Source: JBBRXJ01 sp038248505
GTDB lineage: Bacteria; Bacteroidota; Bacteroidia; Bacteroidales; JBBRXJ01
Length of the DNA stretch: 58,036 nucleotides
Reading direction: 5' to 3'
NCBI GenBank assembly: GCA_038248505.1
Contig: JBBRXJ010000008.1
Span: 1-58,036, forward strand
The notes under the pieces were generated by a model. The model made no database searches and was not told the origin of the DNA. It was given only the letters and a program-made list of their open reading frames with translations. The position numbers and the translations under genes are program-made. Below are positions 1-8,187 of this stretch, in pieces (the first letter of the stretch is position 1; the number at the start of each line of letters is the position of its first letter).

Positions 1-45
1 AACGTGTCGGAGGTGTATGATTATGCAGAATCAAATTTTTTTTAG
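1..45 (+). mobile_element. Terminal end of an IS1595-like element (left edge)
   Basis: The first bases carry AGGTGTA-N4-TATGCAGAATCAAA. The same arrangement lies, in the opposite orientation, just downstream of the IS1595-type transposase at the right edge (reverse complement of about 57836-57862). This suggests the left edge is the tail end of another copy of that element. The stretch is too short for any coding call, so this rests only on the shared end sequence. Confidence 0.4.
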
Positions 46-56
46 ACGTTGTTCTC

Positions 57-77
57 TAATGGACATTTTTAATGGTA
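57..77 (+). repeat. IS terminal inverted repeat, left
   Basis: This 21-bp sequence begins TAATGGACA and ends TTAATGGTA. It pairs as an inverted repeat with 1214-1234; only a few central positions (TTTT against AAAT) differ. Confidence 0.8.
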
Positions 78-250
78 TTTATTTTCAGTTGATTTAAGAT
101 TGTAATGTTTTTTTAGGAATTTTGATAATCTGTTTAAACGGAAATAGGCTCTGCTGGAGAGCAACCTATCAGGGATAATACAGAGGTTCGACAAAAATGT
201 CATTCAATGGATTGTGTTTAGTCGCAATCCATTGATATTTTTAGAGAATC

Positions 251-1163
251 TTATGCCTTCAAAAACCCATCAATAAACTTCATCTTTCGTCTCAAAGATA
301 ATCCATTGTGGTTTCTCAGTTTGTTCTTTAAATCTGCAAAATGACCATCAATTGCGTTTGTTGTATTGGGTATTTTAAGCTCGTAGTAATCATACCAGGT
401 AAATAGCCAGGGTAGATTGTTTTTCAAACTACGATAAGCACTCCTTAGCCTTTTGTGTGTATAAAAGGACTTGTTTGTTAATGGATTAACCGTCCTCTCA
501 TTCAAAAAAACTCCCACTTTTCAAACCATAAAGATAATGCTCCGATAAACGACTCTTTATCTGTTTGTTTCATTAAATCAACCACATTCATTAGTTCTTG
601 TGCCGCCTTAAGCTTTGGTCTTTTAGTCAAATACCTTCGGATTATAGCTGATTGGTGAAATTGACACATTTGAACAGGTGTATTTCCAAAAGATTGGATT
701 AAACCCTTTCTGCCATCACAAACAATTGCTTTAATAGTAAGACCTCTTTGCTGTAACTCTGTAATTTCTTTAATATACAGAGCATTAGTCTCGTTTTTTA
801 CATAGTATTTAAGCAGGTTTTCTTTGCTTAAAGCATCCTTAAAAAGCATAACACCAAAATTACGCCCCCAATAGGTTGTATCCATCAGAACAATAACAAC
901 ACGAGCTACATGGATAGATTTTTCAATATTAAACGCATCAATGCGTCTTTGAATCGTTTTAATAGAGCAATGGAACCTTTCTGCTAATTGGGCATAGGTT
1001 TGCTTCCCTTGAGCATATTCTTCCCAAATTTGAGCGTTATCTAAGCGTTGCCCTCCTAAAAACTGTTTCCCACATAATGAACATTTGTACCTCTGGACAT
1101 CTTTTACAAATCCATATTTCTGCACAAATCCTTTGTGACAATAAAAGCACTTTTTTTATTCAT
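251..1163 (-). pseudogene. IS256-variant transposase with N-terminal zinc finger, two frameshifts
   Basis: The natural start is the ATG at 1161-1163 (MNKK). A seven-T run (plus strand 1151-1157) then puts the frame out by one base. One more base would give MNKKKCFYCHKGF followed by KCSLCGKQF, a CxxC...CxxC zinc ribbon. Next come a helix-turn-helix-like stretch and a MULE/DDE-type core (DTTYWGRNFGVMLF, CDGRKGLIQSF, QFHQ). A second seven-base run (plus strand A at 504-510) breaks the frame again, after which the last 85 residues (from about NERTVNPLTNK, including NTTNAIDGHFADLK) follow. Both breaks are repaired by adding one base to the run. The family name is from memory of the Zn-binding IS256 variant group. 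Whether it is dead, misread in assembly, or expressed by frameshifting cannot be settled here. Confidence 0.75.
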
Positions 1164-1213
1164 AACCTTTAATTTGCCTCAAAGATAGTAGGAACAAGTT
1201 CTATAGAAGAATT

Positions 1214-1234
1214 TACCATTAATTTTGTCCATTA
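1214..1234 (-). repeat. IS terminal inverted repeat, right
   Basis: Read on the minus strand this begins TAATGGACA and ends TTAATGGTA, matching the left repeat at 57-77. It lies about 50 bases upstream of the transposase start codon. Confidence 0.8.
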
Positions 1235-1806
1235 AGCCGCCTTTGTTGATGTATATTGTATCGTTTTTCGGTTATATTAAGATTGTATTTGTTAAGTTTC
1301 CCCAATGCTGCCGTGCGAGTTTATTGCGTGGTTCAATGTTATTAATTAAAGAAACAACGCGATAAAATCGCGCGGGAGCGGAGAAGTATCAATTACAAAA
1401 AATAGTATTGAAGTCAACAAAAGCCTTTTCACTAGTGGATTATATACAATAAGTATTACTGCGGGATTGAAAACGAAACAAATAAAACTATTGGTTGAAT
1501 AGTCAACTGAATAACAGAATTTCAAAAAGAGTTGAGTAATCGGCTCTTTTTTTTGAATTAGTCCATCTGCTAACTGCTACGCCCCTGTCAAAGGAATTAC
1601 ATATTTATAGAAATTAGATTGGTTGAAAATACGACTCAGCCGCAATCGCATATTCTTTGCTATATAATCTTCTGTAGCCATGCAACACCGACAATTTCGT
1701 CAATTTAAAAAAAGAACACCTACATTGTTATAGCATTTATAAGAAAAATAGATTTTTATTTATGCTTAACAAAGAACAAATCAATATTTTTTTTAACCTT
1801 TATGGT
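1235..1806. other. Gene-free stretch between the IS and the PAP2 gene
   Basis: No open frame with recognisable protein content was seen. The sequence holds a small CGCGAT/ATCGCG hairpin near 1358-1372 and a possible terminator at 1524-1551. It looks like accessory filler left by mobile elements. Confidence 0.5.
1524..1553 (+). terminator. Possible intrinsic terminator
   Basis: AAAAAGAG pairs with CTCTTTTT around a 12-base loop and is followed by a T run. The stem is short and AT-rich, and no upstream plus-strand gene is evident, so this is weak. Confidence 0.3.
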
Positions 1807-2394
1807 ATGAAAAAACATGTTTTAATCGCTTTATTTTTTTGTTCGTTATGTTGTTATTCACAGAATAAGGATATTGAATTATTAAAATGCATCAATGTTA
1901 ATAGGAATAAGGAATATGATGCCGCTTTTAAGGGTATTTCAAATTCTGTGTCGCCTTTAGCTTTAAGCTTTCCTGTTGTTTTATTTAGCGCTGGCTTACT
2001 ATCGAAAGATTCTATAACAAAACAAAAATCAATTGTTATTGGGGCATCGGTTTTAACAGCTGCAGTAGTTGCAAATATTTTAAAATATAGTATTAATAGA
2101 ACAAGACCTTTTAATCAATATTCATTTATTGATAAGGTAACAGGCGGAGGAAGTCCGTCTTTTCCTTCAGGACATACCTCTGATGCTTTTTCATTAGCTA
2201 CCTCTATTAGTTTAAATTATCGGCAATGGTATTATATTTTGCCATCCTATTGCTGGGCCAGCGCCGTTGGTTATTCGCGTATGCATTTGGGAGTACATTA
2301 CCCAAGTGATGTTTTAGCGGGTGCAATTATAGGAGCTGGTACAGCATTCTTATGTTACAAAGGACAGCGTTACATATCTGGGAAAAAGAAATGA
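1807..2394 (+). CDS. Membrane-associated PAP2 family phosphatase
   Basis: This is a type 2 phosphatidic acid phosphatase/vanadium-chloroperoxidase superfamily protein, 195 aa from the ATG at 1807. The frame stays open 15 codons further upstream, but the 1807 start gives a clean signal peptide (MKKHVLIALFFCSLCCYSQ), so I chose it. The three phosphatase motifs are visible in order: a Lys followed by RTRPF, then PSFPSGHTSDAF with the catalytic His, then SRMHLGVHYPSDVLAG. The family removes phosphate from lipid phosphates such as undecaprenyl pyrophosphate or phosphatidic acid at the membrane; the substrate here is unknown. It stands alone, upstream of the umuDC operon. Confidence 0.85.
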   Translation: MKKHVLIALFFCSLCCYSQNKDIELLKCINVNRNKEYDAAFKGISNSVSPLALSFPVVLFSAGLLSKDSITKQKSIVIGASVLTAAVVANILKYSINRTRPFNQYSFIDKVTGGGSPSFPSGHTSDAFSLATSISLNYRQWYYILPSYCWASAVGYSRMHLGVHYPSDVLAGAIIGAGTAFLCYKGQRYISGKKK

Positions 2395-2516
2395 GCATAG
2401 AACTAGCTTGCTATTGAATTTAAGGATATTGATTAATTGAGGCATAAAATATTCCATTTCGTGATTTATATGCCTTAACTTTGTCTCTTATTTATTATTA
2501 GAATCTAGCCAATACT

Positions 2517-2966
2517 ATGACACCATTAAAACATCACACATCAACAACAATCGATATCATCTCTGCTATATCCGAAACAGCACTTGAATTGCCCTTAGTT
2601 TCAGAAGGAATTAGTGCCGGATTTCCATCACCAGCACTCGATTTCGCAGATATGACTATTGATTTGAATAAACATCTTATAAAGCACCCTGCATCCACAT
2701 TTTATGGACGCGTAAAAGGGGAATCAATGAAAGATGATGGCATTGATAATGGTGATTTATTGGTAATAGATAAAAGCTTAGAACCAATGAATAATAAGAT
2801 AGCTATTTGTTTTATAGATGGAGAATTTACTATTAAGAAAATTAAAATTGAGAAAGATATTTGTTGGCTAATACCTGCCAATGAAAAATATAAACCAATA
2901 AAAGTTACCTCCGAAAATGATTTTTTAATTTGGGGAATAGTAACACACGTCATAAAATCATTCTAA
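2517..2966 (+). CDS. umuD: UmuD-like self-cleaving polymerase V subunit (S24 peptidase)
   Basis: This is a 149-aa LexA/UmuD-type serine-lysine peptidase. The cleavage region reads ISAGFPSPALDF with the scissile Ala-Gly at residues 34-35. The nucleophile is Ser70 in GESM and the general base is Lys107 in GEFTIKKI. The Ser-Lys distance of 37 residues equals that of E. coli UmuD. On RecA filaments the family cleaves itself to UmuD', which then activates UmuC for lesion bypass. The stop overlaps the umuC start by one base (TAATG), so the two are translationally coupled. The N-terminal arm is about 10 residues longer than in E. coli. I did not recognise a LexA box upstream. Confidence 0.92.
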   Translation: MTPLKHHTSTTIDIISAISETALELPLVSEGISAGFPSPALDFADMTIDLNKHLIKHPASTFYGRVKGESMKDDGIDNGDLLVIDKSLEPMNNKIAICFIDGEFTIKKIKIEKDICWLIPANEKYKPIKVTSENDFLIWGIVTHVIKSF

Positions 2967-4225
2967 TGTTTGCATTAATTGATTGTAATAATTTTTATGC
3001 TTCGTGCGAAAGAGTTTTTAGACCAGACCTTATTGGTAAGCCTATTGTCGTTTTATCAAATAATGATGGTTGTGTAATTGCTCGTAGCAACGAAGCCAAA
3101 GATGCCGGTATTCCTATGGGAGCACCAATATATAAATATGATGCGCTTTTAAAAGAACACCAAATTCATGTATTCTCTGCAAATTTTGCCTTGTATGGCG
3201 ATATGAGTAATAGAGTAATGAGTATATTAAATCAATATGCACCTCAAACTGAAGTTTACAGCATTGATGAAGTTTTTTTGAAATTAGATGGCTTTGAATT
3301 TTTTACACTTCAAGATTATGGATTAGAGATGAAAAACAAGGTGTTTAAATGCACCGGAATTCCTGTAAGTGTGGGTATAGCTCCTACTAAAGCATTGGCA
3401 AAAGTAGCAAATCGAATTGCCAAAAAATATCCTGAGAAAACAAATGGCGTTTATATTATTGATAGCGAAGAAAAACGTATTAAAGCCTTAAAATGGCTAA
3501 AAATAGGAGATGTTTGGGGCATAGGTAGGCAACATGCCAAAAAAATGATTGCGAATAATATTACTAACGCATATGATTTTACGCAGTTGGATGACGTATG
3601 GGTTCAAAAGAATTTGTCAATTATAGGCTTGCGGCTAAAATTAGATTTGCAAGGCACCCCAACCTTAGATATGGAAGAAATTCAGTCAAAAAAAAGTATT
3701 TCGACCACTCGCTCATTTGAAAAGAATTATACCGAAATTGAGCAATTAAAAGAACGTGTTACCACATTTGCAGTATCATGTGCCGAGAAATTAAGACAAC
3801 AAAAATCATGTTGCAATACAATGCTTGTTTTTATTCATACAAATTTTCATCGGCAAGACCTTCCTCAGTACAGTCAAAATATTGTTATTAAATTGCCGTT
3901 TTCAACCAATTCAAATATCGAATTGGCACGCTTTGCAAATCAAGCATTAGAAAAAATTTTTAAAAAAGGATTTCATTATAAAAAAGCAGGGGTTATTGTT
4001 ATGGATTTTTCTCCTGAAAATCAAAAACAATTAAAGATTTTCGAAAACAGCAATCCCCTACATGTTCCCCTAATGAAAGTCATCGATAAATTAAACTTGA
4101 ACTTTGGTCAGCAAAAAGTAAAATTAGCATCTCAGGATCCTAAAAGGATTTGGAAAATGAAGCAAGAAAAGTTATCGCCTCGATATACCACCCATCTTAA
4201 TGAAATTATAACCATTCATGTGTAA
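2966..4225 (+). CDS. umuC: UmuC-like Y-family DNA polymerase
   Basis: This is the catalytic subunit of a translesion polymerase, 419 aa. The frame is open further upstream, but the ATG at 2966, which overlaps the umuD stop, gives the expected N-terminus MFALIDCNNFYASCERVF with metal-binding Asp6. The second metal site is SIDEVFLKLD. A GIGRQHAKKM helix-hairpin-helix thumb and a little-finger domain follow, and the C-terminus contains the UmuC-type tail. It acts with UmuD' to copy past DNA damage. The SRAP gene starts at its stop (TAATG, 4225), making a tight three-gene SOS-style operon. Confidence 0.93.
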   Translation: MFALIDCNNFYASCERVFRPDLIGKPIVVLSNNDGCVIARSNEAKDAGIPMGAPIYKYDALLKEHQIHVFSANFALYGDMSNRVMSILNQYAPQTEVYSIDEVFLKLDGFEFFTLQDYGLEMKNKVFKCTGIPVSVGIAPTKALAKVANRIAKKYPEKTNGVYIIDSEEKRIKALKWLKIGDVWGIGRQHAKKMIANNITNAYDFTQLDDVWVQKNLSIIGLRLKLDLQGTPTLDMEEIQSKKSISTTRSFEKNYTEIEQLKERVTTFAVSCAEKLRQQKSCCNTMLVFIHTNFHRQDLPQYSQNIVIKLPFSTNSNIELARFANQALEKIFKKGFHYKKAGVIVMDFSPENQKQLKIFENSNPLHVPLMKVIDKLNLNFGQQKVKLASQDPKRIWKMKQEKLSPRYTTHLNEIITIHV

Positions 4226-4820
4226 TGTGCTTTCATTCTCAACAATCTAAATCGGCGCAAGAGTTGCAGAATCGTTTTAATGCAACTTTTATTAATGAAA
4301 ATGATTTTTCACCTGCCATATATAACGGATTTCAATTCCCAAAAACCCCTGTAATTACTAATATTAACAGGGCTTACATACAACTGTTTCATTGGGGACT
4401 TATCCCAAAATGCGCTAAAGATCTATCTATAAGAAAACATACTCTTAATGCACGAATAGAGACAATAAGGGAAAAACCATCATTTAAAAATGTAGTTAAT
4501 AATAGGTGCTTAGTCCTCGTTGATGGTTTTTTTGAATGGCAGTGGTTAGATGCGAAAGGGAAAAACAAAAAAAATATCAAATTATGCTTGATACTAATGA
4601 GCCCTTTGCATTTGCTGGTCTTTGGAGTGAGTGGAACGATGTTAATACTGGCCAAATGCTTACTACTTATACTATATTAACAACAGCCGCAAACGAATTA
4701 ATGAGCGAGATTCATAATAGTCAAAAACGAATGCCCATAATTCTCGCAAAAGAAGATGAAGAAAAATGGTTAGATGAGGGAAAAGTTGATGCTACTGAAC
4801 TGAAATTAAAAGCAATATAA
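4225..4820 (+). pseudogene. SRAP (YedK/HMCES-like) protein, one frameshift
   Basis: SOS response-associated peptidase family proteins crosslink to abasic sites in single-stranded DNA through the Cys left after Met removal; here Cys2 (MCFHSQQSK) is present. The protein reads correctly through RCLVLVDGFFEWQW, then an eight-A run at 4567-4574 shifts the frame. The second frame, from about 4575, continues with MLDTNEPFAFAGLWSEW, TTAANELMSEIHNSQKRMP and EEKWLDEG, the usual C-terminal half. Adding one A gives KGKNKKKYQIML and a full-length protein of about 198 aa. The break could be an assembly error in the run. It is the third gene of the umuDC operon, which fits a DNA-damage role. Confidence 0.85.
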
Positions 4821-4870
4821 GTTTAATAAAAAAAATCAATAATTTAATCTGAATTGATATTAGTTATAAC

Positions 4871-4896
4871 TATATTTGTTTCGTCAAATCACGAAA
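4871..4896 (+). promoter_or_regulatory. arsR promoter -7 box with overlapping ArsR operator candidate
   Basis: TATATTTG (4871-4878) matches the Bacteroidota -7 consensus TAnnTTTG. It is followed at once by the perfect inverted repeat TTTCGTCAAATCACGAAA (4879-4896), i.e. TTTCG-N8-CGAAA. A repressor bound here would cover the transcription start. The same spacing recurs at 5234-5251, which supports a real operator. Confidence 0.6.
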
Positions 4897-4908
4897 TGAA
4901 TTTATTGA

Positions 4909-5217
4909 ATGCTAAAGAAAGAGAAATATTTTACCGATAATCAAGAGATGCTCGCTCGATATAGTAAGGCTTTGAGTCATCCAGTGCGCATTTTTATACT
5001 TGATTATTTAGCTAATAATTTAGATAAATGTTGCTATAGTGGAGATATGGCTGAGGAATTACCCATTGCTCGTTCAACTCTTTCAGAACATTTAAAAGAA
5101 TTAAAAAAAGCTGGTCTTATTCAGGGTGAAATAAACCCACCCTATATTAAATATTGTATAAATCGTGTAAATTGGGAAGAGGCACGATTAATGATGGCGC
5201 ACTTTTTTAAAAGATAA
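4909..5217 (+). CDS. arsR: ArsR family metalloregulator
   Basis: This is a 102-aa winged-helix repressor of the ArsR/SmtB family. The N-terminal helix contains ALSHPVRIFILDYLA. A Cys pair lies in DKCCYSGDMAEELP, and the recognition helix is in ARSTLSEHLKELKKAGLI. The Cys pair just before the DNA-binding helix is a plausible As(III)-sensing thiol site, although the classical ELCVCDL form is absent. It heads the metal island and sits between two matching inverted repeats, so it probably represses itself and the downstream operon until arsenite (or another thiophilic metal) binds. Confidence 0.88.
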   Translation: MLKKEKYFTDNQEMLARYSKALSHPVRIFILDYLANNLDKCCYSGDMAEELPIARSTLSEHLKELKKAGLIQGEINPPYIKYCINRVNWEEARLMMAHFFKR

Positions 5218-5233
5218 AATTTTTATAAACATA

Positions 5234-5251
5234 TTTCGGTTATTAACGAAA
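5234..5251 (+). promoter_or_regulatory. Second ArsR operator candidate, upstream of the thioredoxin gene
   Basis: TTTCGGTTATTAACGAAA has the same TTTCG-N8-CGAAA layout as the site before arsR; flanking TA/TA bases extend the arms to 7 bp. It lies 15 bases before the next start codon, in the gap after arsR. Confidence 0.55.
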
Positions 5252-5266
5252 TAAAACAAGAAAAAT

Positions 5267-5503
5267 ATGGAAATAAAAATTTTAGGAACGGGTTGCCCAA
5301 AATGTAAGAGTCTTGAAAAACTTACTCAAGAGGTGGTAGTGCAAAATAATTTTAGTGCTACAATTACAAAAATTGAAGATATAATGGAGATAATGAAATA
5401 TGGTGTTTTGTCAACTCCTGCTCTTGTTGTAAATGATAAGGTGGAGGTTAAAGGACGAGTGCCATCTGCTGATGAAATAAAAAATATTTTAGGTAAATAT
5501 TAA
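5267..5503 (+). CDS. Small thioredoxin-like (redox-active disulfide) protein
   Basis: This 78-aa protein has a thioredoxin/glutaredoxin-like fold. The active site is GTGCPKCKSLEKL near the N-terminus and the cis-Pro loop is VLSTPALVVND. It matches the short thioredoxin_3 type often found in metal and ars operons, where it may supply electrons for arsenate reduction or handle thiol-bound metal. It follows arsR by 49 bp and is preceded by an operator-like repeat. Confidence 0.85.
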   Translation: MEIKILGTGCPKCKSLEKLTQEVVVQNNFSATITKIEDIMEIMKYGVLSTPALVVNDKVEVKGRVPSADEIKNILGKY

Positions 5504-5521
5504 TTAAAAATCTAAAACACA

Positions 5522-5956
5522 ATGAAAAAACTATTTTTTTAGGAGCCTTCTTTATTTTGGTTATGAGCATTGGTTCATGTAATGCACAAGAACCAAAAAA
5601 ACAGAGTGGAAATACTATTTCAAATGCTCAGGTTGATGTATATTATTTTCACTTTACGCGTAGGTGTATGACGTGTAATGCTGTTGAATCAGAATCAAAA
5701 AAAAGCTATTGAGGAGTTATATCCTGAGCAATTTAAAAATGATAAAATTAGTTTTACAGCTGTAAATCTCGATGATGATATAAGTAAAGCTATAGCTGAA
5801 AAATGTAAGGCTTCTGGACAAAGTTTGTTGGTAATTGGTGGTGGTAAACGTATTGATTTAACATCTCAGGGTTTTATGTATGCTCGAACGAATACAGCTA
5901 AATTAAAAGAAGAATTACAAAAAGCTATTGACCCGTTGATGGAAAAAAAGCAATAA
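5522..5956 (+). pseudogene. ArsF-family thioredoxin-fold lipoprotein-like protein, two compensating frameshifts
   Basis: From the ATG at 5522 the protein starts MKKLFF, then a seven-T run (5534-5540) breaks the frame. One more T gives a signal sequence (GAFFILVMSIGSCNAQE, with a lipoprotein-like Cys) and then VDVYYFHFTRRCMTCNAVE with a CxxC site. An eight-A run (5697-5704) then restores the original frame, and KAIEELYPEQFKNDKISFTAVNL and the rest follow to 5956. The two errors cancel. The sequence matches the group annotated as ArsF family (nitrophenyl compound nitroreductase subunit), named after the arsEFG operon for aromatic arsenicals; that function is not established for these thioredoxin-fold proteins. 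Its neighbours are a thioredoxin and an ArsG-like permease. Confidence 0.7.
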
Positions 5957-5957
5957 T

Positions 5958-6662
5958 ATGGAATTCTTACAAAATATACTTGAGAATTCGCAGTACGCTT
6001 TTGTTACTGCATTTTTATTGGGTTTAATGACTGCAATTAGTCCTTGCCCCTTGGCAACAAATATTACTGCAATTGGTTTTATTAGTCGTGACATTGAAAA
6101 CCGAAAACGTGTTTTTATTAATGGGCTCGTTTACACCTTAGGTCGAGTAATAAGTTATTCCCTATTAGCTGTAATTCTCTACTTTGGAGCAAACCAAATG
6201 AATATAACCATGTTATTTCAAGCATGGGGAGAAAAACTTCTAGGACCAATACTAATACTTATTGGACTATTTATGCTTGATATTTTAAAGATAAAGTTTC
6301 CGGGACTTTCAATTTTAACCGATAAACTAGGTGAAAAAAGCAAAGGGAGTTATTTGGGCACATTACTTTTAGGAATGGTATTTGCACTTGCTTTCTGTCC
6401 ATATAGTGGTGTTCTTTATTTTGCCATACTAATTCCCATGACGGTTGCAAGTGCCAGTGGCTTGTATTTGCCTATTGTTTTTGCAATTGCCACAGGCTTA
6501 CCTGTAATTCTTTTTGCCTGGCTCTTAGCATTTGCAGTAAGTAATGTTGGTCAATTATACAATCATATAAAATCGTTCGAGTTTTGGTTCAGACGAGTAG
6601 TCGCTGTTTTGTTTATAATAGTAGGAGTATATTATATTAATATTTTTAATTTTAATTTTTAA
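5958..6662 (+). CDS. ArsG-like / CcdA-DsbD-type membrane transporter
   Basis: This 234-aa integral membrane protein has about six hydrophobic helices. Two Cys-Pro-type motifs lie in membrane segments: TAISPCPLATNITAIGF in the first and ALAFCPYSGVLYFA in the fourth, as in CcdA/DsbD proteins that move electrons across the membrane via a Cys pair. The closest named group I know is the ArsG family (aromatic arsenical efflux permease), also built on the CcdA fold. It starts 1 bp after the ArsF-like gene. The efflux role is by name only; the Cys pair suggests it may instead carry reducing power to the exported ArsF-like thioredoxins. Confidence 0.8.
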   Translation: MEFLQNILENSQYAFVTAFLLGLMTAISPCPLATNITAIGFISRDIENRKRVFINGLVYTLGRVISYSLLAVILYFGANQMNITMLFQAWGEKLLGPILILIGLFMLDILKIKFPGLSILTDKLGEKSKGSYLGTLLLGMVFALAFCPYSGVLYFAILIPMTVASASGLYLPIVFAIATGLPVILFAWLLAFAVSNVGQLYNHIKSFEFWFRRVVAVLFIIVGVYYINIFNFNF

Positions 6663-6678
6663 AAATGATTTGTTAAAA

Positions 6679-7695
6679 ATGCAGTTAAATAAAAAAATAA
6701 TTATCCAATCGATATTATTTCTTCTGTGGTACGCAGTGTATAGATATTTACAACCAATTAGTAATTGGATAGTAGATGATATTTTAAAGATGGAAAAAGA
6801 AGCGCATTTAACCGAGGCTTTGAGATTTTTTATTTTTGAAGTCCCTAAAGTTTTACTCTTACTTGTTTTAATCATATTTTTGGTAGGAATAATTCGTTCT
6901 TATTTCTCAGCTGAACGCACACGAAAAATATTAGCAGGTAAATATACCTTTACGGGTAATATACTCGCATCATTATTAGGAATTGTAACTCCTTTCTGTT
7001 CGTGTTCTGCCATTCCATTGTTTTTAGGTTTTGTTGAATCGGGTGTTCCTTTAGGCGTTACATTTTCTTTTTTGATAGCTGCTCCAATGATTAATGAAGT
7101 TGCTATTATTTTGTTATTTGGTATGTTTGGATTGAAGACCGTATTAATTTACGTGTTTACCGGATAAATAATTGCTATAACTGCAGGCTGGATTATTGGC
7201 AAATTAAAAATAGAACATTGGGTTCAAGATTGGGTTTATAAAGCAAAATTTGATGCAATAGAAAGTGAAGAATCGCTTCAATTTTCAGATCGCTTTCAAA
7301 TGGGATATATTGCTGTGAAAGATATTGTTGGAAAAGTGTGGATTTATATATTGATTGGTATCGCCGTTGGAGCTGCTGCTCATGGTTACGTTCCGCATGA
7401 TTATATGGCTTCACTTATGGGCAAAACATCATGGTACAGTGTTCCTTTATCTGTGTTAATTGGGGTTCCTTTGTATTCAAACGCAGTTGGTATAATACCT
7501 ATTGTATATGTATTAATTGAAAAAGGAGCCTCCCTGGGCACCTCATTGGCTTTTATGATGTCTGTTATTGGACTTTCTTTACCCAAAATGATTATTTTAA
7601 AGAAAATATTAAAAGCACCTTTAATTTTAACTTTTGCAGGTATTGTGGCAGGCGGTATTATGATAGTGGGTTATTTGTTTACATTTGTAATGTAA
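6679..7695 (+). pseudogene. arsP: ArsP-type (DUF318/UPF0718) permease with in-frame TAA
   Basis: This permease would be about 338 aa and about eight membrane helices long. The conserved motif TPFCSCSAIPLFLGF lies near residue 110, followed by GVPLGVTFSFLIAAPMINE and, in the second half, GVPLYSNAVGIIP and MMSVIGLSLPKM. This family includes ArsP, which exports trivalent organoarsenicals. A TAA at 7165-7167 (codon 163) interrupts the frame, and reading continues in the same frame on both sides, so this is a nonsense change and not an indel. The two halves could in principle be made separately: the second has an internal ATG at 7300. The ATG at 6679 was chosen over the TTG at 6670. Confidence 0.75.
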
Positions 7696-7710
7696 TAAAA
7701 GAGGAACGAA

Positions 7711-7976
7711 ATGAAGATTGCCAAAAAAATGAGATGAAGTTTACGCTTGTCGTAATGGTTTTAGTAATGACCATTATTGTTACTTTTGTTAGTGTATCCG
7801 TTAACGATAGATATCATGCGGGCTTTTTATTAAAATGGCTAAAATCATGGGCGTTAGCTTATGTTGTGGCATTAACGGTTGTAATGATTGTTATGCCTAT
7901 TATAAAAAAACAATTTCAAAATATGTTGAATAATATATATAATAAAATTAAGATGATCAAAGCATTTGAAACATAG
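7711..7976 (+). pseudogene. DUF2798-like two-helix membrane protein, start broken by homopolymer
   Basis: The frame from 7734 encodes two membrane helices around the motif HAGFLLKWLKSWALAYVVAL, typical of DUF2798 proteins of unknown function. Upstream, the ATG at 7711 (MKIAKK) runs into a seven-A run (7723-7729) and stops. With one more A it reads MKIAKKNEMKFTLVV and joins the frame at full length (about 88 aa). The gene sits between the ArsP-type permease and the second ArsF-like gene and may also be translated from the ATG at 7734. Confidence 0.6.
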
Positions 7977-8187
7977 AATAGCATGTAAAGTATTTGTTGC
8001 TGCACAAATGTCATTTAAAGATTTCAGACAATACGCAAAATACAAATCATAATTTTTAGTTATTAGTGTAAAATTATGGGGAATAAAAAAGAAACGAGCA
8101 TATTCATTTTTACGAACAAGAATTAAAATTCACATACGAGTATTTAGCCTCAGGCGAGCGACCATCTATAATTTAAATTATTTACGA

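Larger units (their letters stand above)
57..1234 (-). mobile_element. Insertion sequence, IS256-like variant, about 1.18 kb
   Basis: A transposase gene is bracketed by near-perfect 21-bp inverted repeats at 57-77 and 1214-1234, both starting TAATGGAC and ending TTAATGGTA, with a short run of mismatches in the middle. I could not see a convincing target duplication just outside the ends, so either the true ends differ by a few bases or the duplication has decayed. The single gene reads on the minus strand and is broken by two frameshifts. Confidence 0.8.

Noticed and set aside
1592..1608. 17-base match to the methyltransferase C-terminal region at 16237-16253
   Set aside because: Translation around 1592 does not continue into methyltransferase motifs, so I take it as chance.
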